Source: Moraxella ovis (lineage in GTDB: Bacteria; Pseudomonadota; Gammaproteobacteria; Pseudomonadales; Moraxellaceae). From it: a stretch of DNA of 64,000 nucleotides. The notes under the pieces were generated by a model, which searched no databases, had not been told where the DNA came from, and was given only the letters and a program-made list of their open reading frames with translations. The stretch lies in the NCBI RefSeq assembly GCF_900453105.1, contig NZ_UGPW01000001.1:1736001-1800000 (forward strand). Reading direction: 5' to 3'. The position numbers and the translations under genes were made by a program. This document shows, one piece after another, positions 19,337 through 30,259 of this stretch (the first letter of the stretch is position 1; each line of letters starts with the position of its first letter).

Positions 19337-19807
19337 ATGAGAACCATCGGACTTATCACCACTCTATCAGGCATCGCACTACTAACCGCCTGCGCAAGCA
19401 CCACACCTGCCAGCCAAATCAACGAAAACAACGTTCAAATCACTGGCTTTAGCAAGGCTGATGAAGCAAGCCCAAAAGACCAGCTAACCCAAGGTCTTAA
19501 ACGCGAACTTGTTAAGATTAACACGCCAGTTGCGATCACTAACATCACCAGCGCTCAAGAACTCACCAGAAATGCCGATGGTAAAACCCATCGAGTGCTG
19601 GTCATTAAGACCGCTGATGGTAAGACTTATCACTCACGCCCAATCAGCACCCCTCTAAGCGCTGAGCAAAAGGCTCGCCTATCAAAACTAAAAGGTGCCA
19701 CCCTACGCGGTGTCATCGCCATTCAAGATCGCCCGAACGAGTATTTCTTTAGTGTGATTGAGAACCCTATTTATGGAGAAAGGGTTATTTTTGGCATGAT
19801 TTTTTGA
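19337..19807 (+). CDS. Putative lipoprotein of unknown function
   Basis: 156 residues. The N-terminus is a signal with lipobox LLTAC (Cys19), so it is probably anchored to a membrane. The mature part has a Thr/Lys-rich soluble segment with HRVLVIKTADGKTYHSRPIS, a beta-hairpin-like repeat, and ends in aromatic/hydrophobic VIFGMIF. I do not recognise the family. It has its own upstream region and precedes the FAD-dehydrogenase gene by 46 bases on the same strand. Confidence 0.65.
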   Translation: MRTIGLITTLSGIALLTACASTTPASQINENNVQITGFSKADEASPKDQLTQGLKRELVKINTPVAITNITSAQELTRNADGKTHRVLVIKTADGKTYHSRPISTPLSAEQKARLSKLKGATLRGVIAIQDRPNEYFFSVIENPIYGERVIFGMIF

Positions 19808-19853
19808 TGGGTGTGTTTTATAATGCGTGATGAATTTTAAAACAGAGCATGCC

Positions 19854-21251
19854 ATGAACACTTCTCAATTTCTCCAAGATCTAACCGCCACCCTACCCAC
19901 TCTCATCATCAAAACCGACCCCGACAGCCTAGACAACTGGGGCAAAGACTGGACGAAGCATTTTGCCCCTGCGCCGAGTGCGGTGGTGTTTCCTAAGACG
20001 ACAGAGGAAGTGGCTAAGATTGTAAGGCTTGCTAATGAGCATCAAGTATGTTTGGTGCCTAGTGGTGGACGTACAGGATTATCAGCAGGTGCTGTTGCCA
20101 GTAATGGTGAAGTGGTGGTAAGTTTTGATAAGATGAACGCCATTGGGACGTTTTATGAAGCTGATCGTATGGTAGAAGTAGAAGCTGGTGTGGTGACTAA
20201 GGCTTTGCAAGAATTTGCTGAATCTAAGAACTTACACTATGCCGTAGACTTTGCTTCATCTGGATCAAGTCAGATTGGCGGTAATATTAGTACCAACGCA
20301 GGTGGCATTAAAGTCATTCGTTATGGCATGACAAGAAATCAAATACTAGGATTAACTGTCGTTACTGGTAAAGGTGACATCTTAGAATTAAACGGCGGCA
20401 TGTTGAAGAATGCCACAGGTTACGATTTTCGTCATTTGTTTATCGGAGCAGAAGGCACGCTTGGCTTTGTAACTCGTGCATTGATAAAACTTGAAAAACA
20501 GCCGGTTAATTTGACCGCGATGGTATTGGGTGTGCCTGATTTTGGGTCGGTGGTGAGGTTGCTGAATCATTTTAATAAAGCTCTAACGCTGACGGCTTTT
20601 GAGTTTTTTAATCATCAAGCCTTAGGCAAGTCTGTCGCGGCAGGTCATGTCAAATTCCCCTTCGAGCAAGACAGCGCCTTTTATGTACTGCTTGAATTCG
20701 AGGCGACCTCTGATGACGTGATGGATGTCGCCATGAATGCCTACATGGCAGCCTGCGACATGGGCATCGCGACCGATGGCGTGATGAGTCAGAGCGTCGG
20801 GCAGCTTCACGAATTATGGAAGCTGCGTGAGACCATCCCCGAGGCGATTTTGGCCAAGACGTCATACACCAATGACATCTCGGTGCTGATCAGTCATCTA
20901 GATGGCTTTATTAACGACATCGAGACCGTGATTTGTGAGAACTATCCTAACTTTGAAGTGAACTGGGTGGGTCATATTGGCGATGGCAACCTGCATTTAA
21001 ACATCAGTAAATCTAATGATCTGTCTGATGATGAATTCTACCAAAAATGCGAGATGGTCAATAAATACGTCTTTGAAACGGTCAAAAAATACAAAGGCTC
21101 AATCTCTGCCGAGCATGGCGTGGGCATGACCAAAAAGCCGTATTTGGATTATACCCGTTCGCCTGCCGAGATTGAGTATATGAAAGCCATCAAGGCGGTA
21201 TTTGACCCTAATGGCATCATGAACCGTGGCAAGGTCTTTGACATGGATTAA
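19854..21251 (+). CDS. FAD-binding oxidoreductase, D-2-hydroxyacid/2-hydroxyglutarate dehydrogenase type
   Basis: 465-residue flavoprotein of the vanillyl-alcohol oxidase fold. The FAD-binding part holds PSGGRTGLSAGA near 70 and GGNISTNAGGIKVIRYG near 145-160; the C-terminal cap ends with SAEHGVGMTKK, typical of D-lactate and D-2-hydroxyglutarate dehydrogenases (DLD/D2HGDH, GlcD-like). It oxidises a D-2-hydroxyacid and passes electrons to a quinone or ETF; etfAB are elsewhere in this window. The start at 19854 (MNTSQF) matches family N-termini better than one nine codons earlier. Confidence 0.85.
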   Translation: MNTSQFLQDLTATLPTLIIKTDPDSLDNWGKDWTKHFAPAPSAVVFPKTTEEVAKIVRLANEHQVCLVPSGGRTGLSAGAVASNGEVVVSFDKMNAIGTFYEADRMVEVEAGVVTKALQEFAESKNLHYAVDFASSGSSQIGGNISTNAGGIKVIRYGMTRNQILGLTVVTGKGDILELNGGMLKNATGYDFRHLFIGAEGTLGFVTRALIKLEKQPVNLTAMVLGVPDFGSVVRLLNHFNKALTLTAFEFFNHQALGKSVAAGHVKFPFEQDSAFYVLLEFEATSDDVMDVAMNAYMAACDMGIATDGVMSQSVGQLHELWKLRETIPEAILAKTSYTNDISVLISHLDGFINDIETVICENYPNFEVNWVGHIGDGNLHLNISKSNDLSDDEFYQKCEMVNKYVFETVKKYKGSISAEHGVGMTKKPYLDYTRSPAEIEYMKAIKAVFDPNGIMNRGKVFDMD

Positions 21252-21280
21252 TTTTAACGCTATTATCATAAATTCAAATT

Positions 21281-21317
21281 AATAAAAAATCCTGCCATAA
21301 CGACAGGATTTTTTATT
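21281..21317. terminator. Bidirectional terminator between the FAD dehydrogenase and groEL
   Basis: Perfect 14-base stem AATAAAAAATCCTG (21281-21294) / CAGGATTTTTTATT (21304-21317) with T runs on both strands. Confidence 0.9.
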
Positions 21318-21345
21318 GGGTAGTCAATAGCTGACAGCTAGGCGA

Positions 21346-23007
<1,662 letters not shown>

Positions 23008-23033
23008 TTAATGTAATTTAGGATGGGTTTAAT

Positions 23034-23318
23034 TTATTCCAATACACCCAATACGTCAGATTCTTTCATAATCAAAAGCTCTTCGCCGTCCACTTTGACG
23101 GTTTGACCTGCGTATTGACCAAATAGAACCTTGTCACCAACTTTCACATCCAGCGGACGCACGCCATTGTCCGTCACTTGACCATTGCCCACAGCGATGA
23201 TTTCGCCTTGTTGGGGTTTTTCTTGGGCGGAACCAGGGAGCAGGATACCACCTGCGGTTTTTTGCTCTTCTTCGGTACGGCGAACGACAATACGATCGTG
23301 TAAAGGACGAATTGACAT
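23034..23318 (-). CDS. groS: Co-chaperonin GroES
   Basis: 94-residue co-chaperonin beginning [14 protein letters not shown] and containing the mobile-loop region TAGGILLPG near 24-32. I place the start at 23318, which has a GGAGA site 5-9 bases upstream, not at the longer in-frame extension that would run through the promoter. First gene of groESL. Confidence 0.97.
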   Translation of the reverse strand: MSIRPLHDRIVVRRTEEEQKTAGGILLPGSAQEKPQQGEIIAVGNGQVTDNGVRPLDVKVGDKVLFGQYAGQTVKVDGEELLIMKESDVLGVLE

Positions 23319-23369
23319 AAGATTTCTCCAAATTATTTTAAACTTACCGTAAAACGGATTAGCCCAAAA

Positions 23370-23398
23370 ATGGCGGTTACTTAAAAATTTTTCAAGGG
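23370..23398 (-). promoter_or_regulatory. Sigma-32-type heat-shock promoter for groESL
   Basis: On the minus strand CCCTTGAA (23398-23391) is followed after 14 bases by CCGCCAT (23376-23370), close to the sigma-32 consensus CCCTTGAA-N13-15-CCCCATnT. It lies about 50 bases before the groES start. No CIRCE inverted repeat is seen, so positive control by RpoH is the simple reading. Confidence 0.8.
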
Positions 23399-23417
23399 GC
23401 AAAATTAAAATTTTTCA

Positions 23418-24893
23418 TCACAGCTTGGCACAAAACAAAAGTTTATCGCCAAAATCGCTCTTGGGGTCAAGCAAATAACGGCTGACATAGTCGTCCACAC
23501 AAGCATTTGTGCCAAATAAGCTCACCGTATGCCCATATTGTCCTGATAGCACGATCAAAGGGTCGTCAAACTTTTTTGCCATCGTCATTGCGTTGGGCAG
23601 TGGGGTGGCAAGGTCGTATTCATAAGAGACAAAAAGTAAGTTGGGTGTGTCATCATTGACCAAGTTTTCATTTAAATCGTCCGTTGCCGTCCACTGCCAA
23701 TAATAGCAAGAATCTAGATATTCATCGTCAGGACGAGTTTTGTAATTGTCAAATTGGCTTTGGTTGTCAATGGCTTTGGCGGATTTGATGTAATCGTCTT
23801 TGTCAAGTTTGGGGGCAGAGTCGGCACAGTTGATGATGGATAAAGCGTCCGAGCTAAAACTTTTTTCGCCAATTTTGGCAATTAGCTTTTCAAAGTCATA
23901 AGTGTCGGTTTTGCCCTGCATCAGCTCATCAAACATTTGGTGCATTTTTTGCCAAGCACTCTCATCGTTCATACTCTCGCCAAAAACGCCTATCAGTGCC
24001 TTTTGGTCAATGACTTTGCCGTCTTTGTCTTTTAAATCTTTTTGGGCGATGGTGTTTAGAGTGTCTAAAAAGGCTTGGTTTGGCTCTTTATTTTTGTCAA
24101 AGACACAAGGGGCTTGGCAGGACTTCATAAAACCATCAAGGGCGATTTGGGCGTGTTTTTGCTGGTTAAATAAAATGGTCTCCAAATCCTCCGCCGTATC
24201 CACCACGCCATCTGCCACGCCTGCACGCAGATGGGTGGGATAATGCTCGGCGTATTTGGCAACCAGCTTTGTACCATAAGAGTAGCCAACCATTGACCAA
24301 GTGTCGTTTTGTAATGCTTGACGGATACTGTCCAAATCAATCACCACTTCTTTTGAGCTGACAAAGGGCAAAATGTCCGCCCCTGTATGCTGTATGCAAG
24401 CGTCCATATAGGCTTTGGCATTGCCCTCTTCTTCTACCCCACCGCAGTCAATGGCAGGGGTGGAGGGCTTAACCCCTCGTGGGGCATAGCCTAAGATATG
24501 AAAACGCTCTTTGATGGCTTGACTGTATTCATCAGACCCCATCGTTGTACTCATATCAAGGCTATGACCGCCTGGCCCGCCGCTTAGTAAGAGCAAATCG
24601 CCAACAATGTCATCGCCTGTGGCTGACAGGCGTGTCAAGGGAATGGTAAAGTGCTTGCCGTCAGGCTTGGCATAATCCACAGGCACAGACAAAGTGGCAC
24701 ATTGTAAACTGGTGGGTGGCGGTAGGATAAACCACGACCAGTAAGTGGGGCGATAGCAAGAATGCCAAGTAATGTCGCCTTGTTTGGTAGACCCACTAAT
24801 GAGATACAGATAAAAGCACAGTAAAATGGCGATAAGTGCGACGATAAAAATAGTGATATATTTTAAAAATGATTTTAATAATTTTAAAGTCAT
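23418..24893 (-). CDS. Membrane-anchored alpha/beta hydrolase, TAP-like peptidase family
   Basis: About 491 residues. A single N-terminal membrane segment (roughly 8-32) is followed by an exported alpha/beta hydrolase domain. LLLLSGGPGGHS is the oxyanion region, GYSYGTK holds the nucleophile serine, and LLFVSYEYDLATP plus GQYGHTV near the end supply Asp and His, as in tripeptidyl-aminopeptidase (SlpD/E, TAP C-terminal) proteins. Several cysteines in the exported part could form disulphides. The ATG at 24893 is preferred to an in-frame TTG seven codons upstream. Substrate unknown; probably a peptidase or esterase facing the periplasm. Confidence 0.75.
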   Translation of the reverse strand: MTLKLLKSFLKYITIFIVALIAILLCFYLYLISGSTKQGDITWHSCYRPTYWSWFILPPPTSLQCATLSVPVDYAKPDGKHFTIPLTRLSATGDDIVGDLLLLSGGPGGHSLDMSTTMGSDEYSQAIKERFHILGYAPRGVKPSTPAIDCGGVEEEGNAKAYMDACIQHTGADILPFVSSKEVVIDLDSIRQALQNDTWSMVGYSYGTKLVAKYAEHYPTHLRAGVADGVVDTAEDLETILFNQQKHAQIALDGFMKSCQAPCVFDKNKEPNQAFLDTLNTIAQKDLKDKDGKVIDQKALIGVFGESMNDESAWQKMHQMFDELMQGKTDTYDFEKLIAKIGEKSFSSDALSIINCADSAPKLDKDDYIKSAKAIDNQSQFDNYKTRPDDEYLDSCYYWQWTATDDLNENLVNDDTPNLLFVSYEYDLATPLPNAMTMAKKFDDPLIVLSGQYGHTVSLFGTNACVDDYVSRYLLDPKSDFGDKLLFCAKL

Positions 24894-25120
24894 ACAAAAC
24901 CCACAAACTAGCAAATTTTAAAAGTTATATGATAACATAAAATGTAACAAAATATGCATAATGATTAGTTTGCTTTATGATAATGGCAAATAAAATATGG
25001 TTTGAGAAATTTTTCTCACAAAATGCTACAAATGATCACGCCATCGCCCTTGTAATTGTAACAAAAGATGTCAATAATAAGCCCATGTTTTCAATTAATT
25101 TACAAAGCAAGAGAGTGATT

Positions 25121-25825
25121 ATGTCTATATTAAATAAATTTTTCAAAACTGCCACCACTGCCACTGTTGCCACAGGCATTGCCATGGGGGCAACCTTATC
25201 TGCCAATGCGACGGATTTATCGGGCTTTTCTGCCACTTATGTGGTCAAAGCAGACGGCAGATCAGGCACAGCGACTCGCACCCTGACTAAATCGGGCAAT
25301 AACTACAACTATACCGTAAAGGCGTCAGCTGCTCGCATCGCAAGTGTCGATCAGTCGTCTAAGTTTAGTCTGTCAGGCGGCAGAATTCTACCATCGAGCT
25401 CATCAATGTCTGTGCGTCTATTTGGCGTAGGTAACACACACAGCATCAAATTTAATAACTCTGCCAAGACAGCTGTTTCAACTTATAAAGGAAAATCGAC
25501 CACTCTAAAAATGAGCTCTCAGGCCTATGACGATCTAAGCCTAGAAGCCCAAATCCGCCAAGAATTGATTAACGGCAGATTCTCTGGCAACTATCATTTG
25601 GTGCGCAAAACCAGCATCGATACCGCCAAATTCAAACGCTCAGGCACAAGTAAGCTGACCGTCCCTGCAGGTACTTATGATGTGGTTCGTATTGACCGAG
25701 TACATGACGATCGTGACCGTGCGACGAGTTTTTGGTTAGCACCTAGTCTAAACTACCTACCCGTCAAAGTCAGTCAGACCAACGACGGCAAGACCATCTC
25801 TATGGAGCTAACCAAGACGAACTGA
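25121..25825 (+). CDS. DUF3108 secreted protein
   Basis: 234 residues with a cleavable signal (cut near LSANA, about residue 31). The mature part fits the DUF3108 pattern: FSATYVVKADGRSG, SSKFSLSGGRILPSS, TVPAGTYDVVRIDRV and FWLAPSLNYLPVKV, an all-beta LolA/LolB-like fold expected in the periplasm. An ATG at 25121 with GAGAG upstream is preferred to a start 48 codons earlier that would bury the signal peptide. Function not known. Confidence 0.78.
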   Translation: MSILNKFFKTATTATVATGIAMGATLSANATDLSGFSATYVVKADGRSGTATRTLTKSGNNYNYTVKASAARIASVDQSSKFSLSGGRILPSSSSMSVRLFGVGNTHSIKFNNSAKTAVSTYKGKSTTLKMSSQAYDDLSLEAQIRQELINGRFSGNYHLVRKTSIDTAKFKRSGTSKLTVPAGTYDVVRIDRVHDDRDRATSFWLAPSLNYLPVKVSQTNDGKTISMELTKTN

Positions 25826-25843
25826 TCTGATGGGTCAGCTACC

Positions 25844-25881
25844 AATAAAAACAGCAGGGTTATCGCCCTGCTGTTTTTATT
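25844..25881. terminator. Bidirectional terminator
   Basis: Perfect 16-base stem AATAAAAACAGCAGGG (25844-25859) / CCCTGCTGTTTTTATT (25866-25881), 6-base loop, between two converging genes. Confidence 0.92.
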
Positions 25882-25895
25882 ATGTCTGCCTAAGA

Positions 25896-26300
25896 TTATT
25901 TGTGCATCGGTGGTAGGCGTTTTAGTAGAATGAACAGATAACAATTGATAAATAACAAGACAATAAACTCTACCAATCGCATCCCCCAGATGCCAGCACT
26001 CACCCCTTCGTAATAGCGAATCAGCGCAAGCACGCCTGCCACGCTCAGATATACCAACGTAACAATACTGGCAAAAATCAGCACATAAGGTGAATTGCCA
26101 CGCATGATCGCAGGCGTAAATAATAACGCAGGCAACATCGCCAGAATCTGCACAACCACACCATTCATGACATTAACATCTGTTAGCATCATGATAGACA
26201 GCGGATAAATGATGATAGCAAGCACCACCCACAGCCACCAGCACAGCTTTAGGCGTTGATGAATGGGCTGGATGGGTTTTTTAACAAATGGTTTTTTCAT
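25896..26300 (-). CDS. DUF2069 inner-membrane protein
   Basis: 134 residues with about four membrane segments (near 20-38, 45-65, 72-93 and 105-125) and a Lys-rich cytoplasmic N-terminus. The pattern is that of DUF2069, small inner-membrane proteins often found next to wrbA. Here too wrbA is immediately upstream (12 bases), so the two are probably one operon. Function unknown. Confidence 0.75.
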   Translation of the reverse strand: MKKPFVKKPIQPIHQRLKLCWWLWVVLAIIIYPLSIMMLTDVNVMNGVVVQILAMLPALLFTPAIMRGNSPYVLIFASIVTLVYLSVAGVLALIRYYEGVSAGIWGMRLVEFIVLLFINCYLFILLKRLPPMHK

Positions 26301-26312
26301 GAGTGTGTTTTA

Positions 26313-26906
26313 TTAATTGGCTAATTTTTTGGCGATATTGGCAAGGCGTACGCCCTGAGCGATGGCAAGCGCTCGCTCATCTGCCGTCATGGCGAATTCA
26401 TGAGTCGCGCCTGTGACACTACTCACCCCATATGGCGTGCCACCACGAACCGTACGACTAAGCTCGGCGTGTGCATAAGGCAGCCCCACCACCAGCATAC
26501 CATGATGAAGCAGCGGCATCATCATGCTGACCAATGTCGTCTCGTTGCCACCGTGCATCGTGCCTGTGCTGGTAAAGACGCACGCTGGTTTGCCTTGCAA
26601 CGCCCCCGAAAGCCATTGACTGACCGTGTTGTCCCAAAAGTACTTCATGCTGGCTGACATATTGCCAAAATGCGTCGGACTGCCGACCGCCAGAGCTGCA
26701 CAATCTGCCAGCTCGTCCATCGTGCAATACAAATCGCCTTCATCAGGAATGGCAGGTGCCATCTGCTCGGTGACGCTTGAGACCTTAGGCACGCGGCGTA
26801 TCTTAACCGCTGCACCTGTATTCATCACCCCCTCTGCGATGGCATAGGCAAGCTCTTTGGTGCGGTGGTGGTTGGTGTCATACAAGACTAAGACATAAGA
26901 AGTCAT
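26313..26906 (-). CDS. wrbA: NAD(P)H:quinone oxidoreductase WrbA
   Basis: 197-residue flavodoxin-like enzyme that reduces quinones by two electrons with FMN. FMN phosphate binding is in YDTNHHRTKELAYAI-type N-terminus (here with His-His where Thr/Ser-Gly is commoner), and GSPTHFGNM, FTSTGTMHGGNE and GTPYGVSSV are typical WrbA blocks. The ATG has a GGAAAA site upstream. Confidence 0.88.
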   Translation of the reverse strand: MTSYVLVLYDTNHHRTKELAYAIAEGVMNTGAAVKIRRVPKVSSVTEQMAPAIPDEGDLYCTMDELADCAALAVGSPTHFGNMSASMKYFWDNTVSQWLSGALQGKPACVFTSTGTMHGGNETTLVSMMMPLLHHGMLVVGLPYAHAELSRTVRGGTPYGVSSVTGATHEFAMTADERALAIAQGVRLANIAKKLAN

Positions 26907-27257
26907 GGCATTTTCCTTTAATTAGTGAGTGAGCACTGGTGTGAATGATACAGCAAAAATCACAATCTGACTGAACAATCTGACCTTATTCCAATCATCA
27001 AAGCCCAGCACTCAAAGACGCTGTATCATTATAGCCCAAAAACAGCTCAAAACTTAATCCGCCCGCCAAAAGATGCGTGAATCTTTTTTAAAATCCATCA
27101 GTACGCCATCTTGGCGTGTATGATGGGCATTCTGTTTAGTAGTTTTGTAATGTTTAAGCAAAAAAAACTTTAAAAACGCACGATATTTGTTACACTATAA
27201 GCTTTATTGGGTGCTGGTTTGCACGCTTAACTCACTGCTAAATTTGAACGAACAACC
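26907..27257. other. Intergenic region between divergent wrbA and yihY
   Basis: No gene seen. It contains an inverted repeat AATGATACAGC (26944-26954) / GCTGTATCATT (27020-27030) spaced 65 bases apart, a hairpin around 27095-27126 (CCATCA...TGATGG with inner CGCCA/TGGCG), and AAAAGAT/ATCTTTT with a T run at 27067-27087. The last could end a short transcript, but I see no supported small RNA. Confidence 0.4.
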
Positions 27258-28757
27258 ATGACAAATCTTTTGAACAAACTTCCTTTCGCCCATCACCGCT
27301 GGTTCATGTACTTACGACTGCTGCTGCGTCATTTCACAGAGGACGACTGCCAGCAAAAAGCTGCAAGCTTGACCTACACGACCTTGTTGTCGCTCGTGCC
27401 GATTTTGACGGTGATGCTGGTGGTGTTTTCAAGCGTCCCTGCCCTATCAGGTATGCGTGAGCAGATGCAGGAGATGATTTATAACAACCTTTTGCCATCA
27501 TCAGGAGCTCAGCTTGGGGCGTACTTTGAAAGCTTCGCTGAAAAATCCAGCAATCTGGGCATCGTTGGTGTGATTGGTCTGTTCATCACCACCATCATGA
27601 CCTTGATGACCATCGAGACAGCATTCAACAAAATCTGGCGCGTCAAAGAGCGTTCTGGCGGTGCAGAGAGCATCATTCGTTACTGGGCTCTCATCACGCT
27701 AGGACCTGTCGTTCTTGCGGTGGCGTTTGGTGCATCCAGTGCCATTCAAAGTGTTGATTTTCTCAATCGTCAAATCGCAGGTTATGGCATCGATTGGTCG
27801 ATTTGGGCGTACTTGGTGTCGGTATGCATCACGATGGGTGGCTTCATTGGAATGTATTGGTTCATTCCAAAGGTACAAGTCCCCATCAAAAATGCCGTCA
27901 TCGCTGGTGTGGCGGCAGCGGTGCTTTTTGAGAGCCTGCGTGCTGTGTTTGGTACGGTGATGAGCAACTTCACAAGCTACGAGGCGATTTATGGGGCATT
28001 TGCTGCTTTGCCGATTTTTCTGCTTTGGGTGTACTTGTCGTGGAACATCATTCTTTTAGGTGTAGAAATCAGCTATACCTTGACCATCTTTGATGACAAA
28101 GAAGTGCCTGTACGCCACCCTTTGCTAAGCTTGTTAGATATGCTCAACCTGACCTACAAGCGTTACAAAGAAGGCAAAACGGTCAGCGAGCACGAGCTGC
28201 GTGAGGTATTAGGAAGAAGAGAGCTGCCCAAATGGAGCTTGTACATCGAACAGCTCATCGAGGACGAACTCATCACACGCACCAAAAACGATGAGTATGT
28301 CTTAAAGACTGACCTAAGCAGCATCAGCCTTTGGCAGTTTTACAAAACTTTGCCCTATCCACTGCCCATCAAGGACGAACTCGATGCCTTGAAAGCTGCC
28401 GATTATGACCCTTGGTTTGTTGAGCTTTATAAGAATTTGACCAAAGTTGAACGCACGGCAAAAGGCGAGCTTGATGTGCGACTGTCTGAACTGTTTGAAA
28501 GTACGCCACTTCGCCAAAAAGAGGAAATCGTACGCATCACAAGCACAAATGCCGATGCCCAAAGCGATGTCGAGGGCTTCACCAACGGCACACGCCGAGA
28601 GGTCGACGAAAATGGCGAGACGTTCATCGTGCCTGATGGCAAGGCAGCGTTTACCGAAAGTCGTCTGACCAAGCTGATACGCCTGCTCAAAAAAGCCCAT
28701 CATCTGTTTGGGCAAGGCAAAAAGTCGGTCAATGATGTCAAGCAAGGTCTCAAATGA
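27258..28757 (+). CDS. yihY: YihY/BrkB family inner-membrane protein
   Basis: 499 residues. The N-terminal 290 have the YihY pattern with six membrane segments and motifs DDCQQKAASLTYTTLLSLVP and IYGAFAALPIFLLWVYLSW. Residues 290-499 form a hydrophilic cytoplasmic extension absent from the 290-residue E. coli protein, with a winged-helix-like part (EHELREVLGRRELPKWS) and a charged tail. The family was once called RNase BN in error; its function is still unclear. The long tail is common in related organisms as far as I know. Confidence 0.85.
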   Translation: MTNLLNKLPFAHHRWFMYLRLLLRHFTEDDCQQKAASLTYTTLLSLVPILTVMLVVFSSVPALSGMREQMQEMIYNNLLPSSGAQLGAYFESFAEKSSNLGIVGVIGLFITTIMTLMTIETAFNKIWRVKERSGGAESIIRYWALITLGPVVLAVAFGASSAIQSVDFLNRQIAGYGIDWSIWAYLVSVCITMGGFIGMYWFIPKVQVPIKNAVIAGVAAAVLFESLRAVFGTVMSNFTSYEAIYGAFAALPIFLLWVYLSWNIILLGVEISYTLTIFDDKEVPVRHPLLSLLDMLNLTYKRYKEGKTVSEHELREVLGRRELPKWSLYIEQLIEDELITRTKNDEYVLKTDLSSISLWQFYKTLPYPLPIKDELDALKAADYDPWFVELYKNLTKVERTAKGELDVRLSELFESTPLRQKEEIVRITSTNADAQSDVEGFTNGTRREVDENGETFIVPDGKAAFTESRLTKLIRLLKKAHHLFGQGKKSVNDVKQGLK

Positions 28758-28762
28758 ACAAA

Positions 28763-28800
28763 AAAATCGCCAAACCAGCCAGTTTGGCGATTTTTTTTGA
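28763..28800 (+). terminator. yihY terminator
   Basis: Perfect 13-base stem AAAATCGCCAAAC (28763-28775) / GTTTGGCGATTTT (28782-28794), 6-base loop, then T. The A-run side gives a weaker signal for pyrC' on the other strand. Confidence 0.9.
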
Positions 28801-28811
28801 CAACCCAAAAC

Positions 28812-29966
28812 TCAATCAAAGAAAGTCGCCACCGTCTTACCGGTCAGCTGTTTTGTCAAAAACGGCGTGTTTTTGCCCGAGGAGAGCATGGTGCACTCGT
28901 CCACACGCCATGACAGCTTAGGGTCAATCAACACGGCACCGCCAATCATCTCATAGTCATGAATGCCAGCGATTTTGGCAGGATTTAGGCAGATTTTTTC
29001 TACCAGTGTCTCAGCACTCAAAACGCCGTCTGCCACCAGCTGACAGCCAAGCGACACGAAAGTATCTAAGTTGCTGATGCCTGCTGCACACTCACCAAAA
29101 GGTGCTTGTTTGGCACTGGCAGAGAGTGGCTCATGATGAGAGCAGATGGCATCAATCGTGCCGTCTTGCAGACCCTGAATGAGTGCCCGCTGATCGGTAT
29201 TAGAACGCAAAGGCGGATAAACAAGAGCATTGGCATCATAGCCTTCTAGGGCATCATCAGTCAGATGCAGCTGGTGCATGGCGACATCACAAGTGATGGG
29301 TAGCCCTTTTGCTTTCGCCCATCGAATCAGCTCCACCGAAGTGCGACAGCTCAACTGGCTAAAATGAGCTGTGATGCCCGTTTCCTCGACCATGAGCAGC
29401 TGTTTAGACAAAGCGATGGTTTCGGCCAGCCATGGAATGCCCGCCAGACCATGAAATGAGGCGATGTAGCCATCATGAGCCACGCCTTGCTCTGACAGGC
29501 TGGGTTCGTTGGGATAAAAAAACACTTTTAGCCCAAAGGTGGCGGCGTATTCCAGCGTGCGTAACATGACCAAATCAGACTCAAAGCCACAAGCCGTGTT
29601 GGTTACACCAATCACGCCACCTTGTTTTAATCCTGCCAAATTCGCCAGCTGCTTACCTGCCAACCCTTGTGTCAATGCCCCTAAGATGTGCAGATGAATG
29701 CCGCCATCTTGGCGAGCTTTGTCACGCAGACCCTTCAAAAGTGAGCCATTTTCGAGCACAGGGTTGGTGTCTGGTGGCAGCACGATGTGCAAGATGCCAT
29801 TATCACGAGCGGCCCTACCCTCACTTGCCAGCGTGCCATGTGACTGATGACCCGGCTCACGCAGGCGAGCACACAAATCCACGATGGGCGGAATGAGCCA
29901 TTTGCCTTCGGTGGGTGTGTCATTCAAGGTGGGCTGTCTCCAAGTAGTAGGAAGCAGATTTTTCAT
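28812..29966 (-). CDS. pyrC': Inactive dihydroorotase-like subunit PyrC' of aspartate carbamoyltransferase
   Basis: 384 residues of dihydroorotase fold. Active enzymes have Asp-x-His-x-His-x-Arg as first zinc motif; here it reads D30-L-C32-A-R34-L-R36, so both zinc histidines are gone, and the later active-site Asp-His is ICSHHEPL. In Pseudomonas an inactive PyrC' is needed to assemble the PyrB dodecamer. pyrB lies upstream on the same strand, although with an unusual 293-base gap (usually they touch or overlap). A real dihydroorotase must be encoded elsewhere. Confidence 0.85.
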   Translation of the reverse strand: MKNLLPTTWRQPTLNDTPTEGKWLIPPIVDLCARLREPGHQSHGTLASEGRAARDNGILHIVLPPDTNPVLENGSLLKGLRDKARQDGGIHLHILGALTQGLAGKQLANLAGLKQGGVIGVTNTACGFESDLVMLRTLEYAATFGLKVFFYPNEPSLSEQGVAHDGYIASFHGLAGIPWLAETIALSKQLLMVEETGITAHFSQLSCRTSVELIRWAKAKGLPITCDVAMHQLHLTDDALEGYDANALVYPPLRSNTDQRALIQGLQDGTIDAICSHHEPLSASAKQAPFGECAAGISNLDTFVSLGCQLVADGVLSAETLVEKICLNPAKIAGIHDYEMIGGAVLIDPKLSWRVDECTMLSSGKNTPFLTKQLTGKTVATFFD

Positions 29967-30259
29967 CGTTATTTCTCTTGTTTTTTAGGTAAGCTTGATT
30001 GTCTAAGCACTGTTTACTGCGATGCTACGGATTGATTGTGTTGATGGCTGTCATAGATGGGCACCAGACGCTGTCTTAGCTTGGCGTGTGCGGCGTTCAC
30101 AAAAGCCAAAATCGACCGCCACAGCACAAGCAAGAATGAATTTTAAGCCAAACAAGGATAGACTGATGTCAAAAACCTTTTGGCATTTGACACACAGCAA
30201 CCAACGACGCGGCAGCGGTCTGTCTTATGATGGCAAAATCATCCGTCAAGCCTTTGGCA
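29967..30259. other. Gap between pyrB and pyrC'
   Basis: 293 bases between two genes that normally abut. No terminator and no recognisable gene on the minus strand. On the plus strand an ATG at 30165 with GGATAG upstream opens a frame, but it runs into the antisense of pyrB and I do not accept it. It may hold a separate pyrC' promoter. Confidence 0.4.

Noticed and set aside
27030..27090. Small RNA between wrbA and yihY
   Set aside because: Only a weak AT-rich hairpin with T run and a doubtful promoter; not enough to call.
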